This document shows, piece by piece, positions 27,152 to 35,316 of a stretch of DNA of 64,000 bases. The notes under the pieces are model-generated. The model had not been told where the DNA came from. It ran no database searches and worked only from the letters and a program-made list of their open reading frames with translations. This stretch comes from Lentibacter algarum (GTDB lineage Bacteria; Pseudomonadota; Alphaproteobacteria; Rhodobacterales; Rhodobacteraceae), in NCBI RefSeq assembly GCF_040580765.1, contig NZ_CP158687.1, forward strand, positions 1,612,001 through 1,676,000, read 5' to 3'. Both the position numbers and the translations under genes were made by a program. Numbering within the stretch: the first letter of the stretch is position 1; each line of letters begins with the position of its first letter.

Positions 27152-27189
27152 AAAAAAGCCCCGTCGTGAAAAACGACGGAGCTTTTTTT
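27152..27189. terminator. terminator of tRNA-Pro, usable in both directions
   Basis: An 11-bp stem, AGCCCCGTCGT with ACGACGGAGCT (one mismatch), with six A before and seven T after. It lies ten bases beyond the CCA end of tRNA-Pro on the minus strand. Confidence 0.85.
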
Positions 27190-27199
27190 GTAGTATAAA

Positions 27200-27276
27200 T
27201 GGTCGGGACGGTAAGATTCGAACTTACGACCCCCTGTACCCAAAACAGGTGCGCTACCAGGCTGCGCTACGCCCCG
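27200..27276 (-). tRNA. tRNA-Pro(TGG)
   Basis: A 77-base minus-strand cloverleaf: acceptor CGGGGCG with CGTCCCG, D arm GCGCAGCCTGGTAGCGC, anticodon arm CCTGT-TTTGGGT-ACAGG giving anticodon TGG, T arm GTTCGAATC and an encoded CCA. It lies 62 bp downstream of zapA in the same direction, so read-through is possible. Confidence 0.96.
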
Positions 27277-27338
27277 GACCGAGCGCTTCTATAAGCGGCA
27301 TCCGCTCTGCTTGTCCATACTCAATCGGCAAGAAAATG

Positions 27339-27749
27339 TCAGCTGCCTGAAGTTTCCGTTCCCCGCCGCTCTTCAAGCGCTCCAGCAATGGATTCAGCGC
27401 GCGCCGCAAGCTCCGCCAGACTGTCACTGACTGACGCAGGAACCACAGGTACTTCGATCCGTTCAGGTTCTGGCTTTGGCATGGAACTCATCCGTGCAAG
27501 CTCGCCTTCCAACTCCGCAATGCGGGCATCACGGGTCTTAAGCTTGTCCTCAACGCCTGCAGTCTTATCTGCGAGCATCAGACCTGCCATCAACAGCATG
27601 CGTGGCTCGGGCAAACGCCCAATCTGGTTTGTCAGCGTGCTGGCCTCAACATCCAACATAGCCGCGGCACTGTGAAGGTAATGCTCTTCCCCTTCTTGGC
27701 ATGCGACTTCAAAAACACGGCCACCGATCTCTATTTTTACTTCAGGCAT
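27339..27749 (-). CDS. zapA: cell division protein ZapA
   Basis: A 136-residue protein. The N-terminal MPEVKIEIGGRVFEVACQEGEE and the central helix around MLLMAGLMLADK fit ZapA, the small FtsZ-ring-associated protein that bundles FtsZ filaments. A coiled coil (about residues 70-90, DARIAELEGELARM) and an acidic, proline-containing C-terminal extension follow, making it longer than the E. coli protein. Its ATG overlaps the stop of the upstream coiled-coil gene by one base (TAATG), so the pair is translated together. Confidence 0.82.
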   Translation of the reverse strand: MPEVKIEIGGRVFEVACQEGEEHYLHSAAAMLDVEASTLTNQIGRLPEPRMLLMAGLMLADKTAGVEDKLKTRDARIAELEGELARMSSMPKPEPERIEVPVVPASVSDSLAELAARAESIAGALEERRGTETSGS

Positions 27750-28249
27750 TATACGTTCTCCTCAAGCTGCGGCAGCTGGCCATTCAACGCCAATCCTATT
27801 GTCTCGGCAATTGCTTCTGCCTCCGCCCTATCTACAGCGCGAGATGCACGTAGCCCCTCAAGCTCCGCAAGCATGGCCTTATTTATGAGGTGAGGTTCTC
27901 CAACCCCTTTTTCGTTAGCCTCTCTCAAGGCCGCATTTGAACTCCGTAGCTGCTCGTTGGCCGCGCGCATGCGCTGCATTTCCATATCAAGCTTCGCCGT
28001 CGCCATACGTTGTGTTTCCAGCTCAGCCTCAAGGGCCTCCCGCGCAGCGTCATATTTCTCTCGAAGTTTCTTGTTGCGCTCCTCCAGCTGACCGCTGACA
28101 AGCTTTTCTTCTTCTAGCTCAGCACGCAACTGAGCAAGCTCTTCTGGGTCAACACTTGCTGGAGTTACCGCGTCAAGGTTGTCCACATGTTTGCCAATTC
28201 GGTCCAGCGCTGCTGTGATACGACGTTCGAGCTCTTCAATATTACTCAT
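27749..28249 (-). CDS. coiled-coil protein encoded with zapA
   Basis: A 166-residue protein made almost wholly of heptad-like helix: ELAQLRAELEEEKLVSGQLE, then ELETQRMATAKLDMEMQRMR and RSSNAALREANEK. It has no signal peptide or membrane segment. Because it is translationally coupled to zapA, a role at the division site, perhaps like ZapB, is a fair inference, but I recognise no defined family. The open frame reaches 28333; the ATG at 28249 has GAGG about eight bases upstream and opens the helical region (MSNIEELERRI). It is divergent from transketolase. Confidence 0.7.
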   Translation of the reverse strand: MSNIEELERRITAALDRIGKHVDNLDAVTPASVDPEELAQLRAELEEEKLVSGQLEERNKKLREKYDAAREALEAELETQRMATAKLDMEMQRMRAANEQLRSSNAALREANEKGVGEPHLINKAMLAELEGLRASRAVDRAEAEAIAETIGLALNGQLPQLEENV

Positions 28250-28449
28250 CTGCACTTCCTCAATACCCGTGCCTGTTGCGCATTTCGGTCCGCCCAAGCG
28301 AATCAAACGGCCACTCTCTGCCGTGGCTTCCAAAAAGTTTAGGCCATATTTTCACGTTTTGCACCCTTGTGAGGAAAACCACATTTGCCTCCGCGCGAGA
28401 GACTGTTAAAGACCATACCGAAACCTAATGCCAAAATGAGGACAAAGCC

Positions 28450-30465
28450 TTGGATATTGCAGCTCTTCGCGCCGCCAACCCCGAGCATTGGATGCGCGCC
28501 GCCGCTATTCGTGCACTTACGCTTGATGCGGTCGCAGCCGCCAATTCCGGTCATTCCGGCATGCCTATGGGCATGGCAGATGTCGCGACAGTTCTTTACG
28601 AGAAGCATTTAAAGTTTGATGCGAAGGCGCCAGATTGGCCCGACCGGGACAGGTTTATTCTGTCAGCCGGCCACGGCTCTATGCTGCTTTATTCCCTTTT
28701 GCACCTCACGGGCTATGAGGACATGACACTCGAGCAGGTGAAGAACTTCCGCCAATGGGGTGCAATCACGGCGGGTCACCCTGAATACGGTCACGCCAAA
28801 GGCATTGAAACAACAACAGGCCCACTCGGCCAAGGCATTGCCAACGCGGTTGGCTTTGCACTCGCAGAAGAAATCCAGCGTGCGCGTTATGGACGCAAAG
28901 TGGTGGATCACCACACCTATGTTATTGCAGGTGACGGCTGCCTCATGGAAGGCATTAGCCAAGAAGCCATCACCCTTGCTGGACGCCAACGCCTCGGTAA
29001 GTTGATTGTCTTTTGGGACAACAACAACATAACAATCGATGGTACGGTTGAACTGTCAGACCGAACCAATCAGCCACAGCGCTTCAAAGCGGCTGGCTGG
29101 CACGTGATAGAAATCGACGGCCACGATCCAATCGCGATTGATGCTGCAATCACAAAGGCCAAGACCACGTCAAAGCCCTCAATGATTGCTTGCAAGACGC
29201 ATATCGCCTTGGGTCATGCCGCGCAGGATACATCAAAAGGCCACGGCGCTTTGACTGATGCGGCCCAGCTCGCCGAAGCCAAAGCTGGCTATGGCTGGAC
29301 TTGGGGTCCCTTCGAAGTCCCTACAGAAATCAAGACACAGTGGGAAGCCATCGGCGCTCGCGGAGCAACCGAGCGAGCCGCATGGGAAGATCGCTTTGCC
29401 GGCCTTTCTGGCCGCAAACAAGACGACTTCACACGCGCTTTGGCTTTAGAGGCTCCCAAAAAACTTTCTGCCACAATCAAAGCCCTGAAAAAGCAAATCT
29501 CAGAGGGTGCGCCAAAAGTCGCGACACGCAAGAGTTCCGAAATGGTGCTCGAAGTGATCAACCCGATTATGCCTGAGACCGTCGGCGGCTCTGCCGACCT
29601 AACAGGATCAAACAACACCAAAACCGGTGATTTGGGCACGCACGATATCGACAATCGCAAAGGCCGTTATATCTACTACGGCATCCGCGAACACGGCATG
29701 GCTGCCGCAATGAACGGTATGGTCCTGCATGGTGGCGCCCGTGCGTATGGCGGCACGTTCTTTACTTTCACAGACTATGCTCGCCCCTCCATGCGTCTAG
29801 CTTCATTGATGAAGATCCCGACAGTTTTCGTAATGACACACGACAGTATCGGCGTCGGTGAAGACGGCCCGACACACCAACCTGTCGAACATCTTGCCAT
29901 CTGCCGCGCGACCCCCAACAGCTACACCTTCCGCCCCTGCGACACCGTAGAGACAGCTGAAGCTTGGGAAATCGCTTTGACGAGCAAAGACACTCCATCG
30001 GTGCTCGCCTTGACCCGTCAAGGCCTTCCGACTCTGCGCACAGAGCACAAACTTAAAAACCTGAGCGCTCAGGGCGCCTACGTTCTCGCAGAAGCGACTG
30101 AAAAACGCCAAGCCATCATTATGGCAACTGGCTCTGAAGTCTCAGTGGCTATGGAGGCCCGCGCACTTCTGGAGGCCGAAGGTATCGGGACACGCGTCGT
30201 CTCAATGCCCTGTTGGGAACTTTTTGAAGAGCAAGACGAAGCTTACCGACGCAAAGTGCTTCCTGCTGGCCCTGTTCGCGTGGCTGTCGAAGCTGGCGCA
30301 CGCATGGGTTGGGACCGTTGGCTGACTGGTGAGCGCGGCAAAGCCACCAAGGCCGATTTTGTCGGGATGGACGGCTTCGGTGCCTCAGCCCCTGCTGAAG
30401 TACTCTATGAGAAGTTCGGGATCACCGCTAAGGCTGTTGCTGAGAGCGTGAAAGCCCTGCTCTAA
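28450..30465 (+). CDS. tkt: transketolase
   Basis: A 671-residue thiamine diphosphate enzyme that moves two-carbon ketol units between sugar phosphates in the pentose phosphate pathway. Conserved parts include [10 protein letters not shown], the TPP motif [14 protein letters not shown] to [10 protein letters not shown], the [14 protein letters not shown] segment with the catalytic Glu and His, and the [18 protein letters not shown] loop. Length matches the bacterial family. The start is a TTG at 28450 with GAGG about eight bases upstream; no in-frame ATG lies close before the conserved [14 protein letters not shown] terminator follows directly. Confidence 0.95.
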   Translation: MDIAALRAANPEHWMRAAAIRALTLDAVAAANSGHSGMPMGMADVATVLYEKHLKFDAKAPDWPDRDRFILSAGHGSMLLYSLLHLTGYEDMTLEQVKNFRQWGAITAGHPEYGHAKGIETTTGPLGQGIANAVGFALAEEIQRARYGRKVVDHHTYVIAGDGCLMEGISQEAITLAGRQRLGKLIVFWDNNNITIDGTVELSDRTNQPQRFKAAGWHVIEIDGHDPIAIDAAITKAKTTSKPSMIACKTHIALGHAAQDTSKGHGALTDAAQLAEAKAGYGWTWGPFEVPTEIKTQWEAIGARGATERAAWEDRFAGLSGRKQDDFTRALALEAPKKLSATIKALKKQISEGAPKVATRKSSEMVLEVINPIMPETVGGSADLTGSNNTKTGDLGTHDIDNRKGRYIYYGIREHGMAAAMNGMVLHGGARAYGGTFFTFTDYARPSMRLASLMKIPTVFVMTHDSIGVGEDGPTHQPVEHLAICRATPNSYTFRPCDTVETAEAWEIALTSKDTPSVLALTRQGLPTLRTEHKLKNLSAQGAYVLAEATEKRQAIIMATGSEVSVAMEARALLEAEGIGTRVVSMPCWELFEEQDEAYRRKVLPAGPVRVAVEAGARMGWDRWLTGERGKATKADFVGMDGFGASAPAEVLYEKFGITAKAVAESVKALL

Positions 30466-30491
30466 CCTCCTGAATTTATCTTATAAATGAC

Positions 30492-30518
30492 AAGGGCGGG
30501 ATCATTCCCGCCCTTTTT
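30492..30518 (+). terminator. intrinsic terminator of tkt
   Basis: A 10-bp stem AAGGGCGGGA with TCCCGCCCTT (30492-30501 and 30506-30515), with a TCAT loop and a following T run. It lies 26 bp after the tkt stop and may also help end the convergent small gene at 30529. Confidence 0.9.
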
Positions 30519-30528
30519 CGTTTTACGA

Positions 30529-30756
30529 TCACTCTTTGCTTTCACCCTCGTCATCCCAGCCCCAACCCCAAGTTGGCCCCCATTGGCTCTGATCTTCCTT
30601 TTTGGGTTTCGGCTTAGGCTTTGGCGGCGTTTCTGGGGTTCCACTTGCTGGTGCGACATTCGGTGTTCCACTGGCAGGCGAGAGCGTTGTTGTACCGCTC
30701 GCCAATGAAAGAGAGGCAGTATCGCTCGCATTTTTCGGTTTGCTTTCTGATGGCAT
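30529..30756 (-). CDS. small low-complexity protein with SGTP repeats
   Basis: A 75-residue hydrophilic protein with three short imperfect repeats (LASGTTT, SPASGTP, APASGTP), a lysine-proline stretch PPKPKPKPKK and a C-terminal WGPTWGWGWDDEGESKE tail. It is likely disordered and cytoplasmic; no family is recognised. Of three in-frame ATGs, the one at 30756 has GGAGG five bases upstream and is chosen. It converges on tkt. Confidence 0.55.
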   Translation of the reverse strand: MPSESKPKNASDTASLSLASGTTTLSPASGTPNVAPASGTPETPPKPKPKPKKEDQSQWGPTWGWGWDDEGESKE

Positions 30757-30860
30757 TTCATCCTCCATGAGACGACTCAACGTGAAGATATTTTAGCCAA
30801 TCGCGAGCCAAATCGCCTTGACACATCGCAATCGTCAAATGTGTTTAAAGCGTCTTTTCC

Positions 30861-31829
30861 TTAGCTCTGCAGGTTCTTGCGAAATACAGCCTGCCAAAGC
30901 GGCGTCACAACCTTCAATCCAATCGGGATGAGTATAAGCCCCAAGGTAAGCCCCAGAATCCCATCAATCGCTGCCGTAAAAAGCCATTTCAGAGCATCGA
31001 CAGGTCCGCCAATAGCTGAGGCAAGCGCGCTGGCTAAGCCTTTAATGGCCTCATAGGGGCTGTGTACCCCAAGCTCATGCAGCGCATGCACAATGATTGA
31101 GCCCCCAACCCAGAGCATCGCAGCTGTCCCAACTATTGTGAGCAACCAAAGAAACTTTGGCATCACTTTCACTATCCCCTCGCCTAAACGGCGTGTGAGA
31201 CTGAAACGGCCACGATTTGCCATGAAAAGCCCGACATCGTCTGCTTTGACGATCAAGGCGACCGAGCCGTAAACGGCCACCGTAATCATCACCGCCACTG
31301 CCGCCAGCGTAAAGGCCTCCATCCAAAAGGTGCTAGTGGGAATCGCGGCCAAAGCGATTGTCATAATCTCCGCAGAGAGAATGAAATCCGTTTTGATCGC
31401 CCCTTTTGCGCGCTCTTCTTCAAGATGTGCAGGGTCATCATGGCTTTCTTCCGCATCCGAATGATGATGCTCGACCAGCCCAAAACTGTGAGCAATTTTT
31501 TCCGCACCCTCAAAACAAAGATATGCGCCGCCCATCATCAGGAGTGGAGGAATAGCCCAAGGCGCAAAATTGCTAAGCGCCAAACCTGCGGGCAACAGGA
31601 AGACGAGCTTGTTGATCATCGAGCCGCGCGCAATACGCCAGATAATCGGCAGCTCCCGATCTGCAGAGAAGCCATGAACATATTTTGGCGTGACGGCAGC
31701 ATCGTCGATCACGGCACCTGCAGCCTTTGCGCCTGCTTTCGTGGCTTGTGCCATCACGTCGTCAACGGACGCAGCCGCCACTTTCGCAATCGCAGCGACA
31801 TCATCCAGCAAAGCTAACAAACCACTCAT
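30861..31829 (-). CDS. DUF808 (YedI-like) inner membrane protein
   Basis: A 322-residue membrane protein of the DUF808/YedI family: an N-terminal MSGLLALLDDVAAIAKVAAAS, then KAAGAVIDDAAVTPKYVHGF, and several hydrophobic helices (about 75-120, 155-200, 230-255 and 280-310). A His/Asp-rich loop (EHHHSDAEESHDD) separates the first helices. The function of the family is not established. The frame begins at 31886, but ATG 31829 opens the conserved N-terminus and has GGGACGG just upstream. It is divergent from gap. Confidence 0.8.
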   Translation of the reverse strand: MSGLLALLDDVAAIAKVAAASVDDVMAQATKAGAKAAGAVIDDAAVTPKYVHGFSADRELPIIWRIARGSMINKLVFLLPAGLALSNFAPWAIPPLLMMGGAYLCFEGAEKIAHSFGLVEHHHSDAEESHDDPAHLEEERAKGAIKTDFILSAEIMTIALAAIPTSTFWMEAFTLAAVAVMITVAVYGSVALIVKADDVGLFMANRGRFSLTRRLGEGIVKVMPKFLWLLTIVGTAAMLWVGGSIIVHALHELGVHSPYEAIKGLASALASAIGGPVDALKWLFTAAIDGILGLTLGLILIPIGLKVVTPLWQAVFRKNLQS

Positions 31830-32012
31830 AAACCGTCCCTCATTTTTAGTGCCAATCTGACCATTCACGGACGTTAGCGCAATCAATGAGGCAGGCGAAC
31901 CCCATCAACGAAGGTTTATCGCTAACAATCTGAATTTTCCTCGGCACTCCCCTTTCCGCTTGGCTCCGGCCCAGCTAAGACCAGCTCAAATAGTCGCGCA
32001 AGGAGAGACAAC

Positions 32013-33011
32013 ATGACCATTACGGTAGGCATCAACGGGTTTGGCCGCATCGGCCGCTGCACGCTTTCACATATTGCCGCTTCAGGCCGCGACGACGTTC
32101 GCGTTGTTAAGGTTAACGCAACAGGCCCGCTTGAGACAGCTGCGCATCTGATCAAGTACGACAGCGTACATGGACGCTTTCCCAATGACGTAAAAATCGG
32201 CGATGGCATGATGGATCTCGGCGCCGGCGAGATGCAGATGTTCTCAACATACAACATGGACGAGCTAGACTGGTCAGGTGTGGATGTTGTTATGGAATGC
32301 ACAGGCAACTTCAATGACGGCGAAAAAGCCAAAGCGCACCTCGCACGCGGTGCCAAGAAAGTTCTGCTCTCAGCTCCTGGAAAGAACGTAGATCGTACAA
32401 TTGTGTATGGCGTGAACAATGAGGCGCTCGAAGCGTCTCATACCATGGTTTCAAACGGCTCATGCACAACCAATTGCCTCGCGCCAGTGGCCAAAGTCTT
32501 GAACGACGCTGTAGGCATCGAGAGTGGTATTATGACGACGATCCACGCCTATACTGGCGATCAGCCCACGCTCGACCGACGCCACAAAGACCTTTATCGT
32601 GCGCGCGCAGCAGCGATGAGCATGATTCCGACATCAACAGGCGCTGCAAAAGCACTCGGCGAAGTCCTTCCCGAGCTTGCTGGCAAACTTGATGGTTCGG
32701 CCATTCGCGTTCCAACGCCCAATGTCAGCGCCGTTGACTTGACCTTTACTGCGAGCAAAGACGTAACCGTTGCCGACATCAACGAAATTGTGCGTGCAGC
32801 AGCGGAAGGCCCTATGAAAGGCGTCCTCGGCTATGAAGAGGCACCGCTGGTTTCTACAGATTTCAACCACACTGAAGAGAGCTCAATCTTCGCGCCTGCG
32901 CAGACAAAAGTGGTCGGCGGCCGCCTTGTTCGCGTTTTGGCGTGGTATGATAATGAATGGGGTTTCAGCTGCCGGATGGCAGACGTTGCAGCGATGATGG
33001 GCCGCCTCTAA
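32013..33011 (+). CDS. gap: glyceraldehyde-3-phosphate dehydrogenase, probably NADP-preferring
   Basis: A 332-residue type I GAPDH that interconverts glyceraldehyde-3-phosphate and 1,3-bisphosphoglycerate. INGFGRIGR is the nucleotide fold, SNGSCTTNC holds the catalytic Cys151, and HAYTGDQ the partner His. At the end of the second strand, where NAD-specific enzymes have INDL with an Asp binding the adenosine ribose, this protein has VNATGPLET. Loss of that Asp is typical of GapB-like enzymes that accept NADP and act in gluconeogenesis; here that is inference. AAGGAGAG precedes the ATG. A hairpin and a conserved 47-residue membrane peptide follow. Confidence 0.93.
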   Translation: MTITVGINGFGRIGRCTLSHIAASGRDDVRVVKVNATGPLETAAHLIKYDSVHGRFPNDVKIGDGMMDLGAGEMQMFSTYNMDELDWSGVDVVMECTGNFNDGEKAKAHLARGAKKVLLSAPGKNVDRTIVYGVNNEALEASHTMVSNGSCTTNCLAPVAKVLNDAVGIESGIMTTIHAYTGDQPTLDRRHKDLYRARAAAMSMIPTSTGAAKALGEVLPELAGKLDGSAIRVPTPNVSAVDLTFTASKDVTVADINEIVRAAAEGPMKGVLGYEEAPLVSTDFNHTEESSIFAPAQTKVVGGRLVRVLAWYDNEWGFSCRMADVAAMMGRL

Positions 33012-33031
33012 GCCAAGCGAGTATTCTTGCG

Positions 33032-33075
33032 AAAAGCGCTTTCATGAGTCATAGCTCGTGGGAGCGCTTTTTTAA
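33032..33075 (+). terminator. hairpin between gap and the small membrane protein
   Basis: An AAAAGCGCT stem (33032-33040) with AGCGCTTTT (33063-33071), extended inside by CATGAG/CTCGTG, followed by TTAATT. It would end gap or lower expression of the next small gene. Confidence 0.75.
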
Positions 33076-33094
33076 TTGGTACGAGGGAGACAGA

Positions 33095-33238
33095 ATGAAC
33101 ACACAAATCTCAATCGGTTTGGCGCTGGTGATTGTCTCGCTGCTGTGTCTCGATATGTTCTTCTTCAACTGGGACGGCACTATTTTTCTAATGCGAAAAA
33201 TGGCAGACCTCATCGAATGGATGGCGTTCTGGCGCTAA
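33095..33238 (+). CDS. 47-residue single-span membrane protein downstream of gap
   Basis: A short protein with one hydrophobic helix (ISIGLALVIVSLLCLDMFFF) and a C-terminal MRKMADLIEWMAFWR. A GAGGGAG ribosome site lies just before the ATG. I recall similar small proteins ending in LIEWMAFWR after gap genes of Rhodobacterales, which supports a real gene; that memory was not checked. Function unknown. It ends five bases before the convergent coaD. Confidence 0.65.
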   Translation: MNTQISIGLALVIVSLLCLDMFFFNWDGTIFLMRKMADLIEWMAFWR

Positions 33239-33243
33239 CCCAC

Positions 33244-33741
33244 TCAGGCCTTACCCATACGTGACAATACCCGTTCCCGCACCAACGGCGGAACAAATTT
33301 TGAGATGTCACCATCAAGTCGCGCAATCTCTTTTACAAGTTTTGAGGCAATCGCCTGATGACGGGCCTCAGCCATGAGAAACACTGTTTCAACAGAATCG
33401 TCCAAAGAACGGTTCATACCCACCATTTGATATTCGTATTCAAAGTCGGCGACAGCACGCAACCCACGTACAATGATTTGGGCACCAACGTCTTTCGCGC
33501 AATCAATCAACAGGTTTTCAAACGGATGTACGACTATCTCTGTCCCCGTCTTGCGTGACAGCTCCGCGCATTCCGCTTCGATCATCTCGACACGCTCTTC
33601 AAGAGAAAACAGCGGTCCTTTGTCCCGGTTGATCGCAACACCAATTACAAGACGGTCAACGAGTGCCGCCCCACGTTTGATAATATCAAGATGCCCCAAA
33701 GTAACTGGGTCAAAAGTTCCAGGATATAGACCGATGCGCAT
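33244..33741 (-). CDS. coaD: pantetheine-phosphate adenylyltransferase
   Basis: A 165-residue nucleotidyltransferase that joins 4'-phosphopantetheine to AMP from ATP, the next-to-last step of coenzyme A synthesis. GLYPGTFDPVTLGHLDII contains the TxGH nucleotide motif, and RGLRAVADFEYEYQM and LMAEARHQAIASKLVKEIA are CoaD signatures. The length is normal. It converges on the small gap-associated gene and stands otherwise alone. Confidence 0.93.
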   Translation of the reverse strand: MRIGLYPGTFDPVTLGHLDIIKRGAALVDRLVIGVAINRDKGPLFSLEERVEMIEAECAELSRKTGTEIVVHPFENLLIDCAKDVGAQIIVRGLRAVADFEYEYQMVGMNRSLDDSVETVFLMAEARHQAIASKLVKEIARLDGDISKFVPPLVRERVLSRMGKA

Positions 33742-33833
33742 AGGGAGCCTCTTGCTATTGGCTGCGTAACATTATTTCGCTGCAATGCAGTATTGGCACA
33801 CAAATTGCAAGACTGACATGAAAGCGGCTGGGC

Positions 33834-34268
33834 TCAATGCCCCATAATCATGCCCTGAAGCGCTTCTTTTTCCATGGAAAGCTCTTCTAGCCGCGCCTTG
33901 ACCGCATCACCGATTGTAATGATACCAATAAGCACGCCTTCTTCTGTAACGGGCATATGGCGAAAGCGCCCGTTGGTCATTTTCTGCAAAACAGAGTCAG
34001 TGGTCTCTTCTTTGCTGCAGCACACTGGATTGCGCGTCATTAGGTCACCAACAGTCTCCTCCAGACAGACAGCGCCCCTCAAAGCAAGGCTGCGCACAAT
34101 ATCTCGCTCTGAAAGGATTCCCTCCACTTTCTTGCCGTCATCCGAGACAATAAGGCCGCCAATTCGGCGTTCAGCGAGCACATGCGCTGCTTCAGATATC
34201 AATGTACCAGCCGAAATTGTAATCACCGAGCCATCGCCCTTTGATTTGAGGATCTGTTGCACGAGCAT
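33834..34268 (-). CDS. CBS-domain pair protein
   Basis: A 144-residue protein made of two CBS domains (ISEAAHVLAERRIGGLIVSD to GILSERDIVR, then VGDLMTRNPVCCSKEETTD to GIITIGDAVK). Such stand-alone pairs bind adenine nucleotides and act as energy sensors or regulators. It resembles proteins common in Rhodobacteraceae; no target is encoded next to it. AAGGAGACTGCCC precedes the ATG. Confidence 0.85.
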   Translation of the reverse strand: MLVQQILKSKGDGSVITISAGTLISEAAHVLAERRIGGLIVSDDGKKVEGILSERDIVRSLALRGAVCLEETVGDLMTRNPVCCSKEETTDSVLQKMTNGRFRHMPVTEEGVLIGIITIGDAVKARLEELSMEKEALQGMIMGH

Positions 34269-34314
34269 GGGCAGTCTCCTTTTCTTTCAGGTTGCGATGC
34301 GAATGGCTCTTCTG

Positions 34315-35211
34315 TCAAGCCAGCGCTTCGAGGCGAACCAACTCCCGCCTGATGCCCTCGCTCAGACTTTCAGCAAAACGCGAGAGCCGTGCCACGCGGC
34401 GATCATCTTCGTGGCGGATAAGATAAAAGCTCCGCTTAAGACTAAAAACATCGGGCAGAATTTTGCGTAAATTGGGCGCGGCGGGCAGTGCGAAATCATG
34501 CACCACTCCCACTCCACCTCCTTGTCGCATGGCATTGAGCTGAACAGAGGCCGAATTTGAGGCCAAGCGTACGCGCTCAAAAGGCGTGCCACTCAAGTAA
34601 TCAAGCTCCTTGTCAAAAATCATATCGGGAATGTAGCCAATAAAGCTATGATGACTCAGCTCTGCCATAGACGAGATTGGCGAATGCTTTGCCAAATAGT
34701 CCTCAGCCGCCGCCAAATGCAGGCGATAGTCGGCCAACTTCTGCACCAGAAGCCGCCCTGCCTCCGGGCGGCTCACAGTGATCGCCATGTCAGCTTCGCG
34801 CTTGGACAAATTAAAGATGCGCGGCAAAGCCACAATCTGGATATCTAGATCAGGGTTCTCTGCCGTGATCGCGGCACAAACCTGCGGCAAAAGAAAATTA
34901 GCACAGCCGTCAGGCGCACCGAGACGAATTTGCCCAGAGAGCTCGCTGCCCTGTCCGCCCAAGTCTTCTCGTGCATCCAACATGGTTTGCTCAAGTCGTA
35001 CAGCGTGTGACAATAGTTTTTGACCTTGAGCCGTGAGCCGATATCCTTGCGGGGACTTTACAAACAAGACCTCATCCAACGCCTCTTCCAGACGTGCCAC
35101 CCTCCGACCAACAGTCGCAGGATCGGCCTTCAACAGTGACGCTGCTGCCGACAGGGTTTCAGCCCGCGCCACAGCAAGAAAACTGCGCATATCATCCCAA
35201 TTTGGTGTCAT
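34315..35211 (-). CDS. LysR-family regulator, divergent from mmsA
   Basis: A 298-residue LysR regulator: N-terminal winged helix (WDDMRSFLAVARAETLSAAA, PATVGRRVARLEEAL) and a periplasmic-binding-like effector domain. It is divergent from mmsA over about 100 bp that contain two ATGCAAA direct repeats 8 bp apart (35224-35238), so it probably controls mmsA and perhaps the valine genes beyond. Two starts are possible (35229 and 35211); 35211 begins the usual TPNWDDMR and has a G-rich site close before it. Confidence 0.83.
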   Translation of the reverse strand: MTPNWDDMRSFLAVARAETLSAAASLLKADPATVGRRVARLEEALDEVLFVKSPQGYRLTAQGQKLLSHAVRLEQTMLDAREDLGGQGSELSGQIRLGAPDGCANFLLPQVCAAITAENPDLDIQIVALPRIFNLSKREADMAITVSRPEAGRLLVQKLADYRLHLAAAEDYLAKHSPISSMAELSHHSFIGYIPDMIFDKELDYLSGTPFERVRLASNSASVQLNAMRQGGGVGVVHDFALPAAPNLRKILPDVFSLKRSFYLIRHEDDRRVARLSRFAESLSEGIRRELVRLEALA

Positions 35212-35316
35212 CCCACCCCCATAATGCAAAAATGCAAAGCATGCCGTGTGAACCTGCCCCTTTTACACGTAATATTGCAAGGCTAGAATAACCCCGAAAT
35301 CTGACTGGAGGATATG

